Assembly: GCA_045629585.1 (NCBI GenBank) | Contig: JAZQRM010000039.1 | Location: 1-19,596, forward strand | From: Taishania sp045629585 | GTDB lineage: Bacteria; Bacteroidota; Bacteroidia; Flavobacteriales_D; Crocinitomicaceae | Direction: 5' to 3' | DNA length: 19,596 nucleotides | Shown here: positions 1 to 6,800 of the stretch, piece by piece | Numbering within the stretch: position 1 is the first letter of the stretch | Layout: each line of letters begins with the position of its first letter | Made by a program: the position numbers and the translations under genes | Notes under the pieces: model-generated | The model's input: only the letters and a program-made list of their open reading frames with translations | Databases searched by the model: none | What the model was told of the DNA's origin: nothing

Positions 1-132
1 CAATGCTTTAAACTCCATGCTCTTTGCATGTGGTTTCCAATCCGCTTTCGAAAAATCAACTCTTGCTAAAGTTTTGATTGTTCCCGCTCCTTCAATCTGT
101 AATTCTTGCGCTAAAAATGCTGCTATATTCAT
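1..132 (-). CDS. DinB/YfiT-family protein, N-terminal 44 residues (truncated by window edge)
   Basis: On the minus strand an ATG at 132-130 opens a reading frame that stays open for 44 codons to position 1. It begins MNIAAFLAQELQIEGAG and contains DFSKADWKPHAKSM at about residues 26-39. A first amphipathic helix with a Glu and a Thr-Lys, followed by a W-K/R-P-H-x-K-S turn, is typical of the DinB/YfiT family: four-helix-bundle proteins with a His triad binding a divalent metal, some of them bacillithiol- or other thiol-dependent transferases. Only the first part is visible, and the later metal-binding His residues lie outside. The bases before the ATG are A-rich (AGAAAAAG) with no Shine-Dalgarno sequence. 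The gene diverges from the large plus-strand operon and is probably unrelated to it. Family assignment is by recognition of the N-terminal pattern; substrate unknown. Confidence 0.75.
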   Translation of the reverse strand, partial: MNIAAFLAQELQIEGAGTIKTLARVDFSKADWKPHAKSMEFKAL

Positions 133-155
133 CTTTTTCTAGTTTTTAAATCTTC

Positions 156-200
156 AACCTGTAATTTGCAACTTGCAATCTGTAACCTCCAATTTGTAAC
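156..200. repeat. Three imperfect 14-nt tandem repeats
   Basis: Units at 156-169 (AACCTGTAATTTGC), 170-183 (AACTTGCAATCTGT) and 184-197 (AACCTCCAATTTGT), followed by a further AAC, share the pattern AAC-Y-T-S-Y-AAT-Y-TG-Y. They lie just upstream of the start codon of the minus-strand DinB-like gene, so they would fall in its promoter or 5' leader. Short repeats of this sort, rich in CTGTAAT and TTGCAA words, occur in flavobacterial intergenic DNA as I recall, but I cannot test that here. No function is assigned. Confidence 0.7.
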
Positions 201-226
201 TACTTCCCGATACAATATCTAAAATT

Positions 227-247
227 CCTTTATTCTAAAGGCTTTAG
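227..247. promoter_or_regulatory. Two overlapping perfect inverted repeats, operator- or hairpin-like
   Basis: CCTTTA at 227-232 pairs with TAAAGG at 236-241 around a 3-nt loop (TTC). CTAAAG at 235-240 pairs with CTTTAG at 242-247 around a single G. The two 6-bp stems share bases 235-241 and so cannot form together in RNA. As DNA, CTAAAGGCTTTAG is a near-symmetric operator-like site. It lies about 95-115 nt upstream of the DinB-like start codon and just left of the AAGGTGTAC direct repeat. There is no poly-T tail, so a terminator is unlikely. Confidence 0.4.
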
Positions 248-255
248 TGGAGTAT

Positions 256-275
256 AAGGTGTACAAAAGGTGTAC
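256..275. promoter_or_regulatory. Direct repeat AAGGTGTAC x2 at 11-nt spacing, possible regulator site
   Basis: AAGGTGTAC occurs exactly at 256-264 and again at 267-275, separated by AA. The 11-nt period is about one helical turn, which fits a dimeric or tandem-binding regulator such as an OmpR-family response regulator. That is inference; no regulator is encoded in the window. The site lies immediately upstream of a TATTTTTG box (278-285) on the plus strand. Confidence 0.4.
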
Positions 276-277
276 GT

Positions 278-285
278 TATTTTTG
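278..285 (+). promoter_or_regulatory. Candidate orphan -7 box TATTTTTG
   Basis: TATTTTTG matches the Bacteroidota -7 consensus TAnnTTTG. No good TTTG or TTG lies 19-21 nt upstream; the AAGGTGTAC direct repeat occupies that space. A start here would give a transcript from about position 292, roughly 545 nt before the first plus-strand gene. It would be either a very long leader or a separate small RNA. Chance matches are likely in DNA this AT-rich, so confidence is low. Confidence 0.2.
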
Positions 286-750
286 TTTTTTTCATTATTT
301 TGACCAATTTATTTTTTTAATTATTAAGCTTTTTGAACAGGTAGTTATTCTAAATAATTTTAAATTCAAGTTATAAATGCAACTTTATGGGTAACCATCA
401 ATTGTCCCATTACCAAATATAGGCTTTTCGTTTACCTTGTTTTCAATATTCATTATTCGTTGGTTCAAGTAGTATGATAATTTAGAATTATTCGGGATAT
501 TTACTTATAAAGCTATTTATTTTTTTAGAGAAGTAGTAATTTTTTCACCGATTTAGACAGGCTCATTTTAGTTTTTGTGCTCATAGATCTCAAAAGCTGA
601 ATAGGGTTGAAGTTTGGTTTTTCCTAAATTTTCTGGGTCTAAATTTCACTTTGTTGTCTAATATTACATCGGTCTTTTTCCTTGTGTTTATTTTTTTAAG
701 AGATATCTTTATTTATTGATTTGTCTTTTTTGTTGATTTAATTGTTTTGA

Positions 751-782
751 TTCGAGGTTTTTATTAAAAAATGTTAATTTTG
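751..782 (+). promoter_or_regulatory. Candidate main promoter of the RHS operon
   Basis: TAATTTTG at 775-782 matches the Bacteroidota -7 consensus TAnnTTTG. A TTCG at 751-754, one base off the -33 TTTG, precedes it with a 20-nt spacer, within the expected 19-21. Transcription would start near 789, giving a leader of about 48 nt before the TTG start codon at 837. It is the best plus-strand match close to the first gene. No other promoter of this quality was noticed in the short gaps further along the operon. Confidence 0.5.
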
Positions 783-836
783 CGCTCGAAATTACTTACA
801 AAATACTTGGTTACTGGTTGATATAATTGAACTCTT

Positions 837-3116
837 TTGAATTACAACTACTTATATAATGGATTCTTTACGACACTCTTTGTATTATTGAGTGGTTCGT
901 TGGGTGCTCAAAGTAATTTAAGTAGTAGACGGATTGATGAGTCTAAAATTATCGCAAAACTAAATTCTTTTTCTCAGCTGGATGCGGTACAAAATGCAAT
1001 TGATTCTATCGATCAGCTTTCTCTTCAAACAACATTTTTTGAGACATTAAAGAAAGAAACTCACGGTTTTGTTCAAATGGGCTATTCTTATGGGTTGAAC
1101 ACCATCTTTAGAGACTCTAGTAAAACGATTGGTTCTATATACACGGTTAGTGGGAGTGGCAATACGCAGTTCTTCAAATTACCTGTAAAAATATCCTTCA
1201 ACTATAATTCGTTAAAAGTTCCCTTAGGGACCAATAACTATTTCAGAATTAGTTACGACAAAGAGAAGTTGATGCGGAATAAAAATCAACTACTAAATCA
1301 ACAACTCGATCAGCTTAAATCAGTTGAAAAGAAGCTATTGGATCAGAAAGGTGATCTTTCTGAACTACAAAGTTATCTAGAGGTTTATCTCGTTTCTTTG
1401 AAAGAAAAGTATGAACAGGAAATTCGATCAGCAGCAACTCGTGAGCTGAACAAGAGAAAAGATAAGATTGAAGGTCAGTTAGACTCTTTAAAGCAAAGAG
1501 TTCAAGATCGACTACCCGATACCTTGGGACCGCCTTTTCACTTTAAAGACTCTTTAAATATACCAGACTCCTTAGAACTACAAAATAGATTTAATCCTAA
1601 AATTGAACGAGCAAGGTTAGCTAAAGAGCGTGTCGAAGGGTATTACAATAAACTCTTGGCGATTCGAGAGAAAAGTGAAAAACTACTGAATGAGATTCAA
1701 CAAAGAAAAGAGCAGTTGACCAATGCTCGAAATTCCCTTAAAACAAAACAGTTTAATATTAAGGACCCGAGTGGTGTCAAAAAAGTAGATTGGATGTCTG
1801 CCATTAAAAAAGTGGATATTGGATTGACGTATCCATCAACAACGGGACTTTCTAATCAATCAACAGCTGTGAAAGGAATAGGAAGTGAATGGCAGTTTAA
1901 TCAGTTCTATTTAGCATTTTCTTCTGGTTTGACACTTAACAATGTTATGTTAAGCACTAATCAATTGGACAATGAATTGATATACAATCAAAATGTTTTT
2001 AATCAATTTGATTTTCATAGAGTTGCACAAAATGGAATTTTGACGACATTAAAAACAGGGTGGGGAACACCATCAAGTACTCACGTTTTTGTAGGGATGA
2101 ATCATCTTACTAATACACGTTTACCCCAAACAGAACAATCGGTTAATGCTCCAAGTATATCGTTAGAATTAGATATTCGTTATGTACCGACTTTTATGAA
2201 AGGAGCTGTTTTAGATTTGGTATACGGAAAGACCTCCATTAATAGAGCACGTGACACCTCCGATATTTCAATGTTTAATTCCTTGTTTTCGAATTATAAA
2301 TCCAATAGCTATTTAGCCAAATACACACAGACAGTAGCAAAATTGAAATCGACATTTTCTTTTTCGTTTAGACAAATCGATCATGGAGTAAATACCAATT
2401 TGTATGGATTGTTACAACCTGGAAGTCGTAGATTACAATTTGAAAGTAAACATAATATACGTTCATTTTTTAAACTAGCTACGACTTATAAATTAGAAGA
2501 ATCATTAGGGACAGCAAATCAAATACGCTTGAATACTGTTGGAGGAAATGTAAGCGGTTCGGTGACGGAGTATATTTCATATCATGTAAATGCTCATTAT
2601 GTGAATAGTCAAATCACGAGTGCTTCGCAAATGAAAGAAGGAAATAATTATTTGATAGGAGCGGGGGTACAAGCGTATCAGACTTGGGGAAATAAAAGGG
2701 GTGTTCTAGGAATAACGTATACGGATTTCTTATTAGCAGATTCGAGTCAATTAACTCGTTTTACACAGTTTGGATTTCAGAGCTCATTAGAATCAGCAAA
2801 ATGGATGGTAAGTATAGGTGTAGATCATTTTTACCAGCAAAGTGAGATTGACCCGAGTAGAACAACTGTTTGTCATGTCGGAGTTAAAATAAAGGAAAAA
2901 AAGTGGGTGTTAGATATGGTTGCGAAATATGCCGTTGGTAAGCCGCAGTCTAGTTTAGGTGGTCACGTAGAATTGAAGTGGGAGGTTTTACGTTTTATGG
3001 AACTTAACATGCGAGCAGAGCGATTGGTGTTAGGTAACTTCTATCGTAACTACTACCGTTCTTATTATAACCAGTTTCCTTATTTATTAAGTATATCAAC
3101 AAAATTTAAACTATAG
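837..3116 (+). CDS. Exported coiled-coil / outer-membrane beta-barrel protein (hypothetical), TTG start
   Basis: A 759-residue protein not recognised by name. A signal peptide (FFTTLFVLLSGSLGA, cleavage about residue 24, then Gln) shows export. Residues about 76-140 contain alternating-hydrophobic stretches (VQMGYSYGL, LPVKISFNYNSL). Charged, Leu-rich heptads then form a coiled coil at about 142-222 and 250-302, broken by a Pro-rich segment near 226-245. From about 320 to the end the sequence is a run of short amphipathic strands and polar turns, ending YLLSISTKFKL, as expected for an outer-membrane beta barrel. The start is TTG: a TGA at 828-830 in the same frame excludes an upstream start, and the first in-frame ATG falls after the signal peptide. 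It is the first operon gene and abuts gene 2 with no spacing. Inference: an outer-membrane anchor or export partner of the giant proteins encoded downstream. The barrel call rests on sequence pattern only. Confidence 0.8.
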   Translation: MNYNYLYNGFFTTLFVLLSGSLGAQSNLSSRRIDESKIIAKLNSFSQLDAVQNAIDSIDQLSLQTTFFETLKKETHGFVQMGYSYGLNTIFRDSSKTIGSIYTVSGSGNTQFFKLPVKISFNYNSLKVPLGTNNYFRISYDKEKLMRNKNQLLNQQLDQLKSVEKKLLDQKGDLSELQSYLEVYLVSLKEKYEQEIRSAATRELNKRKDKIEGQLDSLKQRVQDRLPDTLGPPFHFKDSLNIPDSLELQNRFNPKIERARLAKERVEGYYNKLLAIREKSEKLLNEIQQRKEQLTNARNSLKTKQFNIKDPSGVKKVDWMSAIKKVDIGLTYPSTTGLSNQSTAVKGIGSEWQFNQFYLAFSSGLTLNNVMLSTNQLDNELIYNQNVFNQFDFHRVAQNGILTTLKTGWGTPSSTHVFVGMNHLTNTRLPQTEQSVNAPSISLELDIRYVPTFMKGAVLDLVYGKTSINRARDTSDISMFNSLFSNYKSNSYLAKYTQTVAKLKSTFSFSFRQIDHGVNTNLYGLLQPGSRRLQFESKHNIRSFFKLATTYKLEESLGTANQIRLNTVGGNVSGSVTEYISYHVNAHYVNSQITSASQMKEGNNYLIGAGVQAYQTWGNKRGVLGITYTDFLLADSSQLTRFTQFGFQSSLESAKWMVSIGVDHFYQQSEIDPSRTTVCHVGVKIKEKKWVLDMVAKYAVGKPQSSLGGHVELKWEVLRFMELNMRAERLVLGNFYRNYYRSYYNQFPYLLSISTKFKL

Positions 3117-3836
3117 ATGAAGCAGTTAATTTTAGCATTGTTCATTAATTTCTGTGCACACTCTACGCTTTTTGCACAAGAATTAATTTCACTAATTACC
3201 CCTCATGACAGGGATACAATTGAGACTTTCTATCCGGTCTTATCATGGAATTATGTCAATATTGGTCAATATCGTGATCAGGAGCGATATGTTTTAACGT
3301 TAGTAGAAATTCAAGAAGATCAAAGTGCAAATGCAGCCGTTCAAGTGAATCACCCAATTATCCGAATTGATGGTATTCAAGGTTTTCAATTTATGTACCC
3401 ATTTGATGCTCCTGCATTAAAAATCAATCAACGCTATGGATGGAGAATTCAACGCTCACTAAATGGTGTTATTGTCAATGAGTCAGAAGCGTGGGAGTTT
3501 ATTATCTATAAGGAAGTAAAAGTTCCAAATAAGTATGTTAAGCTGTCGTTGAGTAATCAAAATGCAGTTCATGTTGTTAAAGAGGAAGGTTTTTATTTTG
3601 AAGTTCAATCAAAGTATGGAAATGCTAATTTACGAATACATGTGGAGAATGAAAAAGGGGCAACTGTAACTCATCGTATGGGAACAGATGAAAAACAATT
3701 AAATGAATATGAGTTAACTGCTACAGCAGAAAATTACTACTATTTGAAAACACGTGATTTATCTCCAGGTATTTATAAAGTTATTGCAAAAGACGGTAAA
3801 GGAAATCAATATTCATCCAAATTTAAAGTGAACTAA
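3117..3836 (+). CDS. Exported beta-sandwich protein (hypothetical)
   Basis: A 239-residue protein with a clear signal peptide (MKQLILALFINFCAHSTLFA, then Gln at residue 21). Residues 22-133 resemble an Ig/Fn3-like fold: a Pro followed by VLSWNYV at 41-47, then strands ending in RYGWRIQRS and EAWEFIIYKE. A second domain at about 136-239 ends in LSPGIYKVIAKDGKGNQYS and a Lys-rich last strand. That ending looks like a type A T9SS C-terminal sorting domain (a G-I/T-Y strand, a turn, and a basic last strand), but the resemblance is loose and could simply be an Ig-like strand. The start codon follows directly on the TAG of gene 1, implying coupled translation. Gene 3 begins 11 nt downstream. Likely role, inferred: a periplasmic or surface partner of the RHS-like proteins. 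The family is not recognised. Confidence 0.75.
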   Translation: MKQLILALFINFCAHSTLFAQELISLITPHDRDTIETFYPVLSWNYVNIGQYRDQERYVLTLVEIQEDQSANAAVQVNHPIIRIDGIQGFQFMYPFDAPALKINQRYGWRIQRSLNGVIVNESEAWEFIIYKEVKVPNKYVKLSLSNQNAVHVVKEEGFYFEVQSKYGNANLRIHVENEKGATVTHRMGTDEKQLNEYELTATAENYYYLKTRDLSPGIYKVIAKDGKGNQYSSKFKVN

Positions 3837-3847
3837 GCTTAATAATT

Positions 3848-6800
3848 ATGAAAAGTATAGATAAAGGTATGTCAAGTAGTGTGATCGTTTTAAGCGTTCT
3901 ACTATTTATACAAAGTGTTTTCCCTTATTATTTATTCGCTTCTTTTGAATTTCGACCTGGGCAATTTTTAGCTTCAGGAGGTAGAAATCTTATAACTGAA
4001 CAGACTTTCCCTATTCAATCGGTCTTAGATAATGAGAATAGATTAGAAGAGATCGATTGGCTCGATTTAGAACAGAATTCAATTAATGAAACGAAAGAAC
4101 AATCAGTGATTAAGTTGATGATTCCAGGAGGACCTGATCAGCCAGAGGTACAAAGTTTCACCCCTATGGGTACAGATGGTATGGTTGACCCATTCTCTGG
4201 TGATTTTTCTTATAATATTCCTTTAATGGACATTGATGGCTATCCAATAAACATTGGATACAACGCTGGTGTTGGAATGGATCAAGAGGCAACGTGGGTT
4301 GGACTAGGTTGGAACCTGAATCCAGGTGTGATTAATCGTTCTATGCGTGGTATACCGGATGATTTTAATGGTACAGATCAAATGAAGGAGGAGAAAAATC
4401 AGAAGATTAATAAAAGTGTAACTGTTAATGTTGGCGCAGATGTTGAACTTTTTGCATTTGACGTGGCAGGGAATAAAACTAAGGTTGCAGAAGATAAAAA
4501 TCTAAGTTTTTCTTTGAGTGGTTCGTTAGGGGTTAGTTATAGTAATTATAACGGATATAATGCAGATCTATCATTTGGTCCCTCTTTTAGTATAGGAAAA
4601 GATGTTGGATTAGATGTTGGATTACAGTTTTCTAGTTCCACTCAAGGTGGTGCATCTATAGGTGGTAATGTAGGATTAAAAGCCAAAGATGAAACTACTA
4701 CAACAAAGTTATCTATAGGAAGTAGTGTTAACTCTAGACAAGGGTTACAGCAATTGTCAATTAATCTTAGTCAAAGTAAAAATGTAACAAGCACAAGAAC
4801 TAAAAATGGTGTAAAGTCTTCTGTTAAAGGAGCGGTTGGTGGATCAATAGGTTCAAGTTTTACATTTGGGATGAGCACGCATACTCCTCAATTACGTTAT
4901 GAGACAAAATCAAAAGCCTTCACAGCTCGTTTTAAAATTGGCTCTGATGCTGTGGGTACAGATATTTCCATGACTTTTAGCGGTAGCTTTTACGAATCTT
5001 ACTTAAAAGAAAAATCAATAAGTCGTAACGCTTATGGATATCGTCATTTAGGCTTAGGACAAAACGACATTAGAGGGCAATTGGATTTTAATAGAGAGAA
5101 TGATGGTTCCTTTACGATAAATACTCCAGCAATTGCTTTAACTCATTTGACATATGATATTTTTTCTATTTCAGGTCATGGTGTTGGTGGAAGCTATCGA
5201 ATGGATCGCTCTGAAATCGGGCACACTTTTGATCCTTTAGTCTACAATTCTTCTAATTCAACATCAGTAGGTGCAGAGGCAAATTTAGGTGCAACTGCAA
5301 AGGGAGGAGTAGATGTTTCAACAACATTTACAAATTCTTATTCTTCGGGATGGATTAGTAATAATCAAGCCGCTACAATTTTAAGGTATAATACATCCTT
5401 ACCAAAATTTAGGGATGCAAGTGAGTTATCCTATGACCGTTCAGATTTAGAATTCGAAAATATTGGTGGAGATAAAGCCGTTTATCTAGCTCTACGATCA
5501 GTTGGAGCGTTATCTAATTCGTTAAATGATGGAAGAGGTTATTCCAAGAGTTTGTCTTCAGCCTCGAAAAGTTCTTATTTCCAAACGAATCAGGTTTTAA
5601 CCCCTTACACGATTGGGGAGTTGAAGAATAATGTCGGTTATGGTAGTAATCGCGAGTTACAACATGTTCAATGTATTGCGGGAATTGATCACCATATTGG
5701 TGCTTTCACAGTGACGAAAACGGATGGAATGCGCTATTATTATGGTTTACCAGCAGTTTCTATTGAGCAAGAAAACGTCAGTTTTGCTGTAGGTAAAACC
5801 TATGATCATAGTAGCGTAAGTACACCTAACGCACAAACAGGCCTAATTCAATATGGCGGTACCGATGCGACATTAATTAATAGGAAAGGGATTGATAATT
5901 ATTTTAGTAAACAAATTACCCCCAAATACATACATTCCTATTTGTTAACCAGCGTGTTGAGTCCTAATTATGTAGATAGTGATAATATTCCTGGACCTTC
6001 AAAGGGCGATAAAGGGGATTACATTTTATTCGATTATGCAAAACTTGAAAATTATAAATGGAGAAATCCTGTTGAACAAGATACTGCTTTTTATGATGCT
6101 GGTTTAAATACAGATGTAACAGATGATAAAGCGAATTACATATATGGTAAAAAAGATCTCTATTATTTAGAAACGATTACCACTAAGAATCACATTGCAG
6201 TTTTTCATAAAAGTGCTCGACATGACGGAGCACCAGTTTTAGGTTCAAATGGAGGGTTACAAGCTGACACGAATCTTTATATGCGTCGATTAAATGCGAT
6301 TGTGTTATATAGTAGATCGGATTATGAACGTAATCCTAGTACAGCAGTTCCTATTAAATCGGTTCATTTTGCTTATAGTTATCGTTTATGTTCAAATTAT
6401 CCGGGAAATGTTAATCCTTCAGGGAATGAACGAGGTAATGGTAAATTAACTTTAGACGCCCTATATTTTACTTATGGTCATTCAAAAAAGGGAACCCTTA
6501 ATAAATATATTTTTGAGTATGGTAATAATCCTACTTATAACCCAAAAAATGTAGATCGTTGGGGAACTTATAAAGAGAATCCTTCAGGAATTACTAATGA
6601 TATCGTTACTAGTCCGCTTCGTAATTCTGATTTCCCTTATGTAGGGAATGATCGTCGAAGTGCTGATGTATATGCAGGAGCTTGGAATCTTTCTACTATC
6701 CATACACCAACAGGAGGAAAAATAGAGGTTATCTATGAAGCTGATGACTATGCTTTTGTTCAGCATAAACGCGCAACACAGATGTTTTTGATATCAGGAG

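Larger units (their letters stand above)
133..836. other. AT-rich intergenic region between divergent genes
   Basis: This 704-bp stretch separates the minus-strand DinB-like gene from the plus-strand operon. I found no convincing protein-coding frame and no recognisable tRNA or rRNA. The part nearest the DinB gene (156-285) is dense with short repeats, listed separately. The middle part, about 290-740, is T-rich with poly-T runs; apart from a weak minus-strand promoter-like match (TATATTTG read from 421 down to 414) I see nothing definite in it. The operon promoter candidate is at the right end. The length is large compared with the gaps of 28 nt or less inside the operon. Confidence 0.8.

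Noticed and set aside
156..200. CRISPR array
   Set aside because: The 14-nt units are directly adjacent, imperfect and have no spacers; no cas genes are present.
227..247. Rho-independent terminator
   Set aside because: Stems are only 6 bp and AT-rich, and no poly-T run follows on either strand.
414..421. Minus-strand TATATTTG as DinB promoter
   Set aside because: It would lie about 280 nt from the start codon, and its -33 element (TTG with 22-nt spacing) is weak; too uncertain to list as a feature.
6584..6766. Minus-strand open frame of 60 codons
   Set aside because: It lies wholly inside gene 3, has biased composition of an antisense frame, no initiation context and no recognisable domain.
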